From Blastocatellia bacterium UBA7656 (GTDB taxonomy: Bacteria; Acidobacteriota; Blastocatellia; UBA7656): a DNA stretch of 53,258 nt. Every line of letters begins with the position of its first letter. Within the stretch, counting starts at the first letter, position 1. The translations under genes and the position numbers were made by a program. Below the pieces are notes generated by a model. It saw only the letters and a program-made list of their open reading frames with translations. It was not told where the DNA came from and searched no databases. Positions 8,333-17,057 of the stretch are shown piece by piece. The stretch spans positions 1-53,258 of the forward strand of contig DLHY01000111.1 of the NCBI GenBank assembly GCA_002483445.1, given 5' to 3'.

Positions 8333-9940
8333 TTGAACACCATGAGGGCTATAATCCTCACAGGTATGGAAATACTGAAGCTGGACATATATAAAACGGA
8401 GCCGGATACGATTTCAGAGCGCGAAGCGCAATTTCAGGTCTCGATGCTCGCTTCGATTGCGGCAACAGCAATAGCCTTCGTAGCGCGATTCGTTTTCGAC
8501 GCGCCGCTGGTTGCGGAAATGATGGCCCAATGGTTTTTCGCCGTCGCGCCCATCTGGATGGTAGAGATGGCAGTCGGACTACTCGGCCCGTTTGCAAAAC
8601 ATCTCGCGTTTCTCTTTTGCGCGGTTTTGTATCTCATCGCGCTTGCGGCATCAGCGTTTTTGTATCTGCGTTATCTCGCCGGTCACGGCTCACCTCTCGT
8701 TAAAAAACTTTCGCTCATCGGCTTCGCTCTCTTCGTATGGATTGCGACTATGCTCGCAGTGATGCCGCTGCTCGGCGCAGGACTGGCAGGCCGCTATTTA
8801 CCGCAAGGCGCTTTTGCATCGTCGCTCTGGATGCTCGTTGTAAGCATAGTTTTCGGCGCGTCGCTCGGCCTGACTTCGTGGTTGTATCTGGAAAAGCCTC
8901 AAGTCGCCATCGCGCACGCTCGGTTTCTTGATCGCCGACGTGTGATTCGCTCAGTCGGTTATGCGGTTTTAGCCGTCGCTTTGTACGACATCGGGCGCTC
9001 GCTTTTTCACACATGGTTTCAAAAAGGATCGGGCCGCGTGAAGGGAGGCGATGGAGTTTTTCCAAACATCGAAGGACTTGCGCTTGAGGTCACGCCCACG
9101 GCGGATTTTTTCGAAGTGTCGAAGAACCCCTTCGATCCGCAGGTAGACACCTCGCGTTGGCGTTTGGAAGTCACGGGGCTGGTTAATGAATCGCTCGTTT
9201 TCGCTTATGATGAAATTCGCGCACTGCCCGCGGTCGAGCAGTATGCCACGCTCGCCTGCATCAGCAACGAAGTAGGCGGCGATCTGATAGGCAATGCGAT
9301 ATGGCGCGGTGTCAGACTCAAAGACGTTCTCGAAAGAGCGGGCTTGAAAGAAGGCATCGTAGATATAGTCCTGACGGCGAGCGATGATTATCGAGATTCT
9401 ATTCCGCTTGATCGAGCGATGACGGACGGGACGCTGCTTGTCTATGAGATGAACGGCGAGAGGCTTACGCCCGCGCATGGATTTCCGTTGCGTTTGATAG
9501 TGCCGGGAATTTACGGGATGAAGAACGTGAAATGGATAAAGCGAATCGAAGCGGTCGATTATGACTTCAAAGGCTACTGGCAGCGTCGCGGATGGGATGA
9601 CAGAGCCGAGTATCAAACGATGTCGAGAATCGACGCGCCCGCGGGAGATGTAAAAGGCGAAGCGGTGATCGCAGGCATAGCCTTTGCGGGCGACCGGAGA
9701 GTGAGCAAAGTGGAAGTGTCAATCGATGGCGGGCGGACGTGGGAAGAAGCCGAAATCAAAGCGCCGTTATCTCTCAACACATGGTCATTATGGCAAAAGA
9801 AATGGACGCCCCCGCCGGGAAAATACACGATAGCGGTGAGAGCGACTGACGGGCGCGGAGTGACGCAGACGAATCAGTATTCGCGCCCCGACCCGGCGGG
9901 GTCTACGGGCCATCATCGCGTCACGGTGGAGGCGGAGTGA
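8333..9940 (+). CDS. membrane-anchored sulfite-oxidase-type molybdopterin oxidoreductase
   Basis: 535 residues. Residues about 35-230 contain four to five transmembrane helices. Residues about 250-420 are an oxidoreductase molybdopterin-binding domain with the presumed Mo-ligating Cys in YATLACISNEVGG. About 430-530 is an Ig-like Mo-cofactor dimerisation domain. This is the SUOX/YedY (MsrP) fold with its own membrane domain in place of a separate YedZ/MsrQ. The membrane part has no obvious pair of heme-ligand His. Start is uncertain: ATGs at 8333, 8342 and 8366 are in frame and none has a strong ribosome site. Likely reduces or oxidises a small S- or N-oxide in the periplasm. Placed just upstream of bchI with a 61-bp gap, but no functional link is known. 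Confidence 0.85.
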   Translation: MNTMRAIILTGMEILKLDIYKTEPDTISEREAQFQVSMLASIAATAIAFVARFVFDAPLVAEMMAQWFFAVAPIWMVEMAVGLLGPFAKHLAFLFCAVLYLIALAASAFLYLRYLAGHGSPLVKKLSLIGFALFVWIATMLAVMPLLGAGLAGRYLPQGAFASSLWMLVVSIVFGASLGLTSWLYLEKPQVAIAHARFLDRRRVIRSVGYAVLAVALYDIGRSLFHTWFQKGSGRVKGGDGVFPNIEGLALEVTPTADFFEVSKNPFDPQVDTSRWRLEVTGLVNESLVFAYDEIRALPAVEQYATLACISNEVGGDLIGNAIWRGVRLKDVLERAGLKEGIVDIVLTASDDYRDSIPLDRAMTDGTLLVYEMNGERLTPAHGFPLRLIVPGIYGMKNVKWIKRIEAVDYDFKGYWQRRGWDDRAEYQTMSRIDAPAGDVKGEAVIAGIAFAGDRRVSKVEVSIDGGRTWEEAEIKAPLSLNTWSLWQKKWTPPPGKYTIAVRATDGRGVTQTNQYSRPDPAGSTGHHRVTVEAE

Positions 9941-10001
9941 TTCGCTTCCGGTTTCCTCAGTTGACTGCACTGAACCAGCATCACTATATTGCTCATCGTT
10001 G

Positions 10002-11078
10002 ATGGGCATCGAATCACAAATTTCAAGCCGTGCGGTCTATCCGTTCACTGCAATAGTCGATCAGGAAGAGATGAAACTCGCTCTGCTGCTCGCGGTCATC
10101 GATCCGCTGATTGGCGGCGTCATCATTTTCGGCCATCGCGGAACCGCTAAATCAACTGCCGTCCGCGCGCTCGCTGATCTGCTGCCTACCATAACCAGAG
10201 TCAAAGGCTGTCTCTATGGCTGCGATCCTGATCGCGTGTCGGAACTTTGCTCGGATTGCGCCGCGCTGCTCGATCACAAAGGCCGATTGGCGCGCCAGCG
10301 CGCAGCCGTGCCTGTAGTCGATTTGCCTCTCGGCGCGACTGAAGACCGCGTTTGCGGCACGCTCGACATCGAGCGCGCGCTGGCAGAAGGCGTGAAGGCT
10401 TTCGAGCCGGGACTTCTGGCGCGAGCCAATCGCGGCTTTCTCTACATCGATGAAGTGAATCTGCTTGAAGATCATCTCGTCGATGTTCTGCTAGACGCGG
10501 CGGCAAGCGGGAGAAACATAGTCGAACGCGAAGGCATATCCGTCTCTCACCCCGCGCGATTCGTGCTGGTCGGGTCGGGCAATCCTGAAGAGGGAGAATT
10601 GCGCCCGCAACTGCTCGACCGCTTCGGCCTCTTCACCGAAGTCGCAACCATAGCCGACCTCGACCTAAGAGTTGAAATAGTTGTGAGGCGCGAGCGATTC
10701 GAGCGCGACCCGGCGGCTTTTGGCGAAGAGTTCCGACAGGAACAATCGCGACTCGGCCAGAGAATAGTGCGCGCGAAAAAAATGCTCAGTCGCGTCACGA
10801 CCGAACGCGAGCTTTTGCGCCGAATAGCCGCGCTCTGTGTCCGGCTCGCAACGGACGGGCATCGAGGCGAGTTGACCATAGCGCGGGCGGCTCGCGCGCT
10901 TGCTGCGCTCGAAGGAAGATCGAAGACCACGAGCGAAGACGCGCGCCGGGTGGCGGTGATGGCGCTCCGTCATCGCTTGCGCAAAGACCCGCTTGATCGA
11001 GTCGAATCCGCCGCGCGAATCGCTCAGGCTATCGATGAGATATTTCCAACTCCTGTTCGATTGAAAGCGATCAGGTAA
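10002..11078 (+). CDS. bchI: magnesium chelatase ATPase subunit I
   Basis: About 358 residues. AAA+ ATPase that forms the ring driving Mg insertion into protoporphyrin IX together with BchD and BchH. Visible: the family opening YPFTAIVDQEEMKLALLL, Walker A GHRGTAKST (about 44-52), Walker B FLYIDEVNLL, sensor 1 VLVGSGNPEEGELRPQLLDRFG, and the C-terminal helical lid. The Walker A reads A-K-S-T where the usual is G-K-S-T. A Cys-bearing insert after the first helix (GCLYGCD and ELCSDC) is present, as in bacterial BchI rather than cyanobacterial ChlI. The ATG at 10002 is taken; a TTG at 9999 is in frame. bchD begins about 100 bp downstream. Confidence 0.92.
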   Translation: MGIESQISSRAVYPFTAIVDQEEMKLALLLAVIDPLIGGVIIFGHRGTAKSTAVRALADLLPTITRVKGCLYGCDPDRVSELCSDCAALLDHKGRLARQRAAVPVVDLPLGATEDRVCGTLDIERALAEGVKAFEPGLLARANRGFLYIDEVNLLEDHLVDVLLDAAASGRNIVEREGISVSHPARFVLVGSGNPEEGELRPQLLDRFGLFTEVATIADLDLRVEIVVRRERFERDPAAFGEEFRQEQSRLGQRIVRAKKMLSRVTTERELLRRIAALCVRLATDGHRGELTIARAARALAALEGRSKTTSEDARRVAVMALRHRLRKDPLDRVESAARIAQAIDEIFPTPVRLKAIR

Positions 11079-11182
11079 TATGAAAACTGTCTGGGGGCGC
11101 GCGCTTCCAGCGTGCAAGGCTTGAGGAGTCGCTAATCGCGTTGTGTTGTGAGACCAGCAGGCAGGATGCCTGCGCTCCCAGG

Positions 11183-13000
11183 ATGATTATGAAAAGCTCG
11201 ATCCATCCTGCTGCTTACCCGTTTGCAGCCATCACGGGCAACCATCAGGCGAAGCTTGCGTTGATGCTCCTCGCGGTCGATCCCACTCTCAAAGGCGCGC
11301 TCATCAGAGGCCGACCGGGACAGGCCAAGAGCGCACTCGCGCGCTCGTTCGCCGCGATGATCGATCTTCGATTGATCGAAGCTCCTCTCGGAGTGACGGA
11401 AGATCGTTTGCTCGGCGGATTGGATATCGAAGCGACTCTTCGAGATGGAAAGCGTCGCGCCGCTCGCGGGCTTATGGCCGAAGCGCACCAGGGGGCGCTC
11501 TACATCGATGACATCAATCTGCTGGAAGATAATTTGATAAGCCTCGTGGCCGGGGCGCTCGAACGCGGCGCGGTTCGCATGGAGCGGGAAGGAATAAGCG
11601 AAATCCTTCCGGCTGAATTCTTCCTCATCGGAACGTACAATCCGGCTGAGGGAGAAGTGAGCGCCGTGTTGAAAGATCGCGTTGGATTGATCGTCGAAGC
11701 AGAGCCGTCGGATTCCGTCGATGATCGCGCCGAAATCCTGTCTCGCGTCTCTCGGTTTGATCGAGACCCGAAAGACTTCAACAAAGAGTTCGAAATCGAA
11801 ACATCGCGGATCAAAGCAGGTATCGAAGAAACTCGAAAGCGATTGCCTTCAGTTTGCGTGAGCAGTCGAAACATTCGCAATCTTGCGGACGCGGCTGTGC
11901 GTTTGGGCGTCGAAGGCAATCGCGCAGACCTCTTCGCCGCCCGCGCCGCTCGCGCACACGCCGCACTCAACCGACGCGACGAAGTGATAGACGAAGACCT
12001 GATTATTGCGATTCGTCTCGCGCTCGCTCCACGCGCCACCATCGCGCCGACAGAGAAGGAGCGCGAATCGACCCAAGAGAGAGACACAAGTGAAAGCGAG
12101 GTCGAGTCAGGCGCAAGTGAGCGCGCGGGCGATCAGTCGATTGAGAATCTGATGATTCAGGCGATGGATGCGCAAGCGCCTGATGACCTGCTTCGCCCGC
12201 CTCATCGCCTAAGAAGCAGCGCCAGTGCAGGCCGCAGAGTCGAAGCCCGCGGGCTTGCAAGCGGTCGCTACACGGGAACGACGACGCGCCGCGCTCAAAG
12301 CGCGAAGATTGCAATCGATGCGACTCTTCGAGCAGCCGCGCCGCATCAATCCGCGCGTCGCCGTCAGGATCGCGTGCGGGTAACGACGGATGATTTGCGA
12401 TATAAAAAATTCAAGCGGAGATCGGGCGTGTTGTTCATATTCGCCGTCGATGCAAGCTCAAGCATGGCAGTAAATCGTCTTGCGCAGGCAAAAGGCGCGA
12501 TGACGCGACTCTTGAAATCGGCCTATCTGCATCGCGACCGTGTTGCGCTGATAAGTTTTCGCGGAGAAGGAGCCGAAGTGCTGCTCGGCCCTACTCGCAG
12601 CGTCGAGCTTGGCAAGCGAGTAGTCGAGGCGATGCCCGCGGGCGGAGCGACGCCTGTGGCAAAAGGCGTGCTTCGCTCGATTGAAGTGGCGCGAATTGCG
12701 CGCGCGCGCGACCGTTCACAGACGCTCCTGCTGCTGTTCACCGATGGCAGGGCGAATGTGGGAGCGGGCGGCGAGCGGCGACGCCCGGAGATTGAAGAAG
12801 AGTTGCGCCGTCTTGGATCAGTGTTGCAGCGCGAAGGCATCGCGTCAGTGGTCGTTGACACGCGCTCGATGTTCGTTTCGACCGGAGAGGGCAAATCTCT
12901 GGCCGCGGCTCTGGGCGGGCGTTATGTTTATCTCCCGCGCGCCGATTCGAATTCGATCCACGATGCAATCAGCGGGGCAGCATCGGAATTGCGAGAGTGA
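11183..13000 (+). CDS. bchD: magnesium chelatase subunit D
   Basis: About 605 residues. The N-terminal AAA+ domain (about 10-330) starts HPAAYPFAAITGNHQAKLAL and has a P-loop-like GRPGQAKS and a Walker-B-like YIDDINLLED. An acidic Ser/Glu-rich linker (about 300-345) precedes a C-terminal von Willebrand A domain (about 410-600) with MIDAS motif D-A-S-S-S and downstream T-D-G-R. BchD is the scaffold between the BchI ring and BchH. ATG at 11183 is preferred; the open frame also allows a TTG at 11141, but that stretch is a dispersed spacer repeat. The stop lies about 55 bp before the preferred start of the bchH C-half. Confidence 0.92.
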   Translation: MIMKSSIHPAAYPFAAITGNHQAKLALMLLAVDPTLKGALIRGRPGQAKSALARSFAAMIDLRLIEAPLGVTEDRLLGGLDIEATLRDGKRRAARGLMAEAHQGALYIDDINLLEDNLISLVAGALERGAVRMEREGISEILPAEFFLIGTYNPAEGEVSAVLKDRVGLIVEAEPSDSVDDRAEILSRVSRFDRDPKDFNKEFEIETSRIKAGIEETRKRLPSVCVSSRNIRNLADAAVRLGVEGNRADLFAARAARAHAALNRRDEVIDEDLIIAIRLALAPRATIAPTEKERESTQERDTSESEVESGASERAGDQSIENLMIQAMDAQAPDDLLRPPHRLRSSASAGRRVEARGLASGRYTGTTTRRAQSAKIAIDATLRAAAPHQSARRRQDRVRVTTDDLRYKKFKRRSGVLFIFAVDASSSMAVNRLAQAKGAMTRLLKSAYLHRDRVALISFRGEGAEVLLGPTRSVELGKRVVEAMPAGGATPVAKGVLRSIEVARIARARDRSQTLLLLFTDGRANVGAGGERRRPEIEEELRRLGSVLQREGIASVVVDTRSMFVSTGEGKSLAAALGGRYVYLPRADSNSIHDAISGAASELRE

Positions 13001-13056
13001 TTTTTCATGACTTGTTTTGGTATAGTGAGAAGTCCGGCCAGCGATTCGGCAAAGAT

Positions 13057-14784
13057 ATGACTAATCCCTCGACAGACCGTGAACAGAGAGTGCTTCATCT
13101 CTACGAGCGCGTGCTTGAGATAGAACAGCGATTGATCCCAACAGGGCTGCACGTCTTTGGTCTCCCGTCTGCCGACCGCGAAATCCGCGACCTTCTGCAA
13201 GTAGTCGCTTCGTTCGACCGCCCTGAGATGGGCATTCGCGCTCTAACCGAACTCGTAGCCGAAGGAATGAGTTTCCCCTCATATCAAACGCTTCTCAAAG
13301 AGAGCGCGTCTTCCTCGGAGCGCATGACCGAACGAGAACAGGTCGAATCGATAACGCGGGAAGCGATAACGATCTTCATCGAAACAGAATCGCAAAGAGC
13401 AAGCGAATTTCTTCTCAATCGCGCAAATGTCGCAGCCGAGCAATCGCTAAAAGTTTTTTCGATGCTCGCCGGTTTGCTCCATCAGCTTGAAACCAACAAC
13501 GAGCTTGACTCACTCGTTCGCGCTCTCGGCGGACGTTACATCGAACCTGGCCCCGGCGCTGACATAGTTCAAAATCCTTCCATACTTCCGACGGGGCGCA
13601 ACACTCATGCGGTGAATCCTTACGCTGTGCCTTCGCCGTCGGCAGTCCGACGCGCCGCGCCCGTCGCTGAAGCCCTGCTCAGTCGCCATCTCGACGAGAC
13701 GGGCCGATACCCCGAAAGCATAGCGATGGTCTTATGGGGAATCGACAACATCAAGACCGAAGGCGAAGCCGTAGCTCAGGCTCTTCATCTGATGGGCGTA
13801 GCTCCTCGACGCGATTCTCTCGGTCGCGCGACTGATGTCGAAATTATTCCGCTCGATAAACTCAATCGCCCGCGCATCGATGTCGTGATGACCGTCTCAG
13901 GAATTTTTCGCGATCTTTTCGGATCGACTATGGCGTTGCTCGACCGCGCCGCAAGGACTGTGGCCATGCTCGACGAGCCTGCGGATATGAATTACCTGCG
14001 CCGTCACACGGGTGAGCAGATCAGTGAAGGCGGCTCTTTCGATGAAGCGGCGGTGCGCGTATTTTCAAACGCTGCCGGGAACTATGGCACGAACGTCAAC
14101 TTCATGGTTCTGGAAAGTCAGTGGGAAGACAGCCGTGAACTTGGCGATCTCTTCGTCACGCGCAAATGTTTCGCCTACGGGCGCGACTCCGAGGGCCGAC
14201 AGTTCGAAGGCCGCGAAGCGCGGGCGTTGCTTGAGCGCGCGCTTGAGCGAGTCGAAGTCACTTATCAAAACATCGATTCGTTCGAGGTAGGCATCACGGA
14301 TGTCGATCACTACTTCGAATATCTCGGCGGCGTGACTAAAGCCGTCGAGAAACGCGCCGCCCGCCCGCGAGTCTATCTTTCGGACACGCTGTCGCCGGCG
14401 GCGAAGGTGCGCACGCTCGAAGAAACTATCCATCTCGAAGCGCGAACCAAACTGCTAAACCCCCGATGGCAGGAAGGCATGTTGAAACATGGTTTCAGCG
14501 GGGTTGCTGAAATCGAGCATCAGGTGACGAACACTTTCGGGTGGTCAGCCACAGCCGATGCGGTCGACGAATGGGTCTACGATAAAGTGGCTGAAACCTT
14601 CGTGCTTGATGAAGAGATGTTGAAACGTCTCAGCGCGCTCAATCCTCACTCGGCGCGCGTGATGGTCGGGCGATTGCTCGAAGCCGCAGGCCGCGGCTAC
14701 TGGTCTGCAAACGGAGAAGTCCTTAGTCGTTTGCAGGAAGTCTTCACAGGGCTTGAAGATCGAATCGAAGGAGTGAGCGGTTGA
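13057..14784 (+). CDS. bchH: magnesium chelatase subunit H, C-terminal half as separate gene
   Basis: About 575 residues matching only the second half of BchH. The opening ERVLEIEQRLIPTGLHVFG corresponds to the internal ExESRLLPxGLHVxG segment of full-length BchH. It continues through the CobN/Mg-chelatase conserved blocks (NPYAVPSP, LWGIDNIKTEGE, DVVMTVSGIFRDLF, NAAGNYGTNVN) to the normal C-terminus with the HGFSGVAEI and FGWSATADAVDEWVYD blocks. No N-terminal BchH domain precedes it. The preferred ATG is at 13057; a GTG at 12997 overlapping the bchD stop is in frame. The N-half is the next gene downstream, so order is inverted relative to the protein. Confidence 0.9.
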   Translation: MTNPSTDREQRVLHLYERVLEIEQRLIPTGLHVFGLPSADREIRDLLQVVASFDRPEMGIRALTELVAEGMSFPSYQTLLKESASSSERMTEREQVESITREAITIFIETESQRASEFLLNRANVAAEQSLKVFSMLAGLLHQLETNNELDSLVRALGGRYIEPGPGADIVQNPSILPTGRNTHAVNPYAVPSPSAVRRAAPVAEALLSRHLDETGRYPESIAMVLWGIDNIKTEGEAVAQALHLMGVAPRRDSLGRATDVEIIPLDKLNRPRIDVVMTVSGIFRDLFGSTMALLDRAARTVAMLDEPADMNYLRRHTGEQISEGGSFDEAAVRVFSNAAGNYGTNVNFMVLESQWEDSRELGDLFVTRKCFAYGRDSEGRQFEGREARALLERALERVEVTYQNIDSFEVGITDVDHYFEYLGGVTKAVEKRAARPRVYLSDTLSPAAKVRTLEETIHLEARTKLLNPRWQEGMLKHGFSGVAEIEHQVTNTFGWSATADAVDEWVYDKVAETFVLDEEMLKRLSALNPHSARVMVGRLLEAAGRGYWSANGEVLSRLQEVFTGLEDRIEGVSG

Positions 14785-14841
14785 GTGCGGAGTGCGGAAT
14801 GCGGAAAAAACTCCACATTCCACATTCCACACTCCGCACTC
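14783..14841. repeat. heptamer-built hairpin between the two bchH genes
   Basis: gagtgcg heptads at 14783-14801 pair with cattcc-acactccgcactc at 14823-14841 (18 of 19 positions), with an A-rich loop side. The hairpin occupies most of the 90-bp gap between the bchH C-half stop and the N-half start. Being GC-rich without a following U tract, it is more likely an RNA stem that stabilises or attenuates the message than a full terminator. Confidence 0.8.
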
Positions 14842-14874
14842 GAATGACCGCCGACCACTGCCAGAGGTGAGAAG

Positions 14875-16989
14875 TTGAAGATAACGGTTTTTTATGTCGG
14901 GACGAGTTTGCTCTCTCCGCTCAAGCGCGCGGAAGAGGAGATCAATCGTCAAAGCGATATTGGTCTCGAAGTCTCGACGCATAATTGCGGCGCGGCGCTG
15001 GCAAATGATGAGTGGGCGAGAGCGGAGATGGATGTCTCTGATTCGCACATCGTCTTCATCATTCACGTCACAGATCAGGAAAATGCTTCGCGCATCAGTA
15101 GCGCGATTGATCGCAATCGAGAGCGGCTGCGCGCGGTGATCGCTTTCAACTGTATGCCTGATCTGATGCGGCGCACGCGGATGGGCAAATTGGACTTCGC
15201 CGCTTTGATGAAATCGCGCGACACGAGCGAAAAGGAAAACGACAGTCGAAGCATTGCGCGAAAGATCGGCTCGTGGATGGCTGAAACTATACGGGGGCGA
15301 CGCGAAAAAAAGAACGGACACGCGAATCCTGCTCAGTATTTGAAGCTCATCAGTAAAATGCCCGCGATCTTGAAATTCGTTCCCGCGACCGGGCGACTCG
15401 GCGATATCAAAAATTATCTCTTCCTGTTTTGCTATTTCCTTCAGCCCTCGCCCGCAAACATCCGCTCGATGCTCGTCTACGCGATCAAACATTACGGCGG
15501 CGTGAAAGCGCGCATGGAAATCGCCCCGCCTGAGCAGATGCCCGTCGTCGGAATCTATCACCCCGATGCCGATAAGATTTTCGACTCGTTCGACACATAC
15601 AGAAAATGGCGCGAGCGAAAATTGAAAAAAAGGCTCGAACCTGCAACCACTATCGGCCTGCTGTTGATGCGCCCGCAGATCATAAGCGAGGCTCGCCAGC
15701 ACTACGACGGATTGATTCGCGCAATCGAGCGAGAAAAGCTTTCGGTGATTCCGGCCATCTCGACATTCATGGACAACCGCGATGCCTGCCGCGAGTTCTT
15801 CATCGAGGAGGGCAAGGCTCGCGTGAGCCAGATAGTTTCGCTCACCGGGTTCAGCTTCGTAGGCGGGCCTGCGATGAATGACGCGACGGCGTCGGTCGAG
15901 TTTTTCAAAGAACTGGATGTTCCGTTTCGCTCGCTCGTTTCGCTCGATGTGCAGACGATAGAAAACTGGGAGCAGAGCCGCACGGGACTCAACGCGGTTC
16001 AGGCCGCGATGCAGGTCGCAATCCCTGAAATCGACGGGGCCGTAGAGCCTTTCGTCTTCGGCGGACTATCCGGGCGAGGCGTGCAGCCCGAACCCATCGA
16101 AGATCGATGTCAGAGGATCGCGCGAAGGCTTGCGAGGTGGAATCGTCTGCAAACGGCTCCGCGCTCCGCTGTGCGATTGGCGATAGTGATGTTTTGTTTT
16201 CCGCCCAACAAAGGCAACATCGGCACTGCCGCCGACCTCGACGTTTTCCCAAGTCTGATGGAAATACTCGCTCGGTTGAAATCAGAAGGCTATAGCGTCA
16301 CGGTTCCGGCAACGGCGGAAGAGTTGCGCAAGGTAGTGCTTGAAGGAAACTCTGACGAGACGGGGCTGTTGGCGAATGTCGCTTATCGAATGAGCGTCGA
16401 TGAGTATCGGCGGCTTTGCCCGTATGTGTCGGATATCGAGCGCGAGTGGGGCAGCGCGCCGGGAGTGATCAATGCAAACGGGCGCGAGTTGTTTATGCTC
16501 GGCGCGCACCTCGGAAATATTTTCGTCTGTGTGCAGCCGACATTCGGATACGAAGGTGATCCGATGAGGATGCTTGCGGCGGAGTCGGCGACGCCTCATC
16601 ACGGTTTCATGGCGCTCTACACTTATATCGAAAAAGTTTTCCGCGCTGATGCCGTCATTCACACAGGCACGCACGGCGCATTGGAGTTCATGCCCGGTAA
16701 ACAGGCCGGCCTTTCTTCTTCGTGCTGGCCTGATCGATTGATGGGCGAGCTTCCGAACGTTTATCTCTACAGCGTCAACAATCCATCGGAGGGAACCATC
16801 GCGCGTCGTCGATCTTATGCCGAACTGATTTCCTACCTGACCCCTCCCGTTGAAAACGCCGGACTTCATCGAGAGCTTGCGACCATGAAAGAGTTGCTCG
16901 CGGCCTATCGCCGAACGACTGACGATGCGGAGCGCGACCAGTTGTACGAAGCGATAGAAGCGCAGGCGCGGCAGATGAATTTAACGTGA
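14875..16989 (+). CDS. bchH: magnesium chelatase subunit H, N-terminal half as separate gene
   Basis: 704 residues. Starts at TTG 14875, because agaggtgag lies 5-6 bases upstream and the family sequence begins there (ITVFYVG). Residues 1-160 are the BchH-specific N-terminal domain (DUF3479 type: IVFIIHVTDQ, VIAFNCMPDLMRRTRMG). The CobN/BchH catalytic region follows with VGIYHPDA, IVMFCFPPNKGNIGTA, and the diagnostic HTGTHGALEFMPGKQ and NNPSEGTIARRRSYAE blocks. It ends shortly after SYLTPPVENAG, exactly where the separate C-half gene takes up. GTHG and SYLTPPxENAG argue for BchH over CobN. Together the two halves total about 1280 residues, roughly a whole BchH. Confidence 0.92.
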   Translation: MKITVFYVGTSLLSPLKRAEEEINRQSDIGLEVSTHNCGAALANDEWARAEMDVSDSHIVFIIHVTDQENASRISSAIDRNRERLRAVIAFNCMPDLMRRTRMGKLDFAALMKSRDTSEKENDSRSIARKIGSWMAETIRGRREKKNGHANPAQYLKLISKMPAILKFVPATGRLGDIKNYLFLFCYFLQPSPANIRSMLVYAIKHYGGVKARMEIAPPEQMPVVGIYHPDADKIFDSFDTYRKWRERKLKKRLEPATTIGLLLMRPQIISEARQHYDGLIRAIEREKLSVIPAISTFMDNRDACREFFIEEGKARVSQIVSLTGFSFVGGPAMNDATASVEFFKELDVPFRSLVSLDVQTIENWEQSRTGLNAVQAAMQVAIPEIDGAVEPFVFGGLSGRGVQPEPIEDRCQRIARRLARWNRLQTAPRSAVRLAIVMFCFPPNKGNIGTAADLDVFPSLMEILARLKSEGYSVTVPATAEELRKVVLEGNSDETGLLANVAYRMSVDEYRRLCPYVSDIEREWGSAPGVINANGRELFMLGAHLGNIFVCVQPTFGYEGDPMRMLAAESATPHHGFMALYTYIEKVFRADAVIHTGTHGALEFMPGKQAGLSSSCWPDRLMGELPNVYLYSVNNPSEGTIARRRSYAELISYLTPPVENAGLHRELATMKELLAAYRRTTDDAERDQLYEAIEAQARQMNLT

Positions 16990-17057
16990 CGCGGTTTCGT
17001 CTGCTATCATCAGCGCTGGCCAGTTGATGAGACAAATTGCAGGATGGTGTTGGAAAT

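Noticed and set aside
13057..16989. Cobaltochelatase CobN as identity of the H-subunit halves
   Set aside because: The N-half has the BchH-type DUF3479 domain plus GTHGALEFMPGKQ and SYLTPPVENAG, which are the Mg-chelatase forms. BchI and BchD are adjacent and no cobalamin genes are present.
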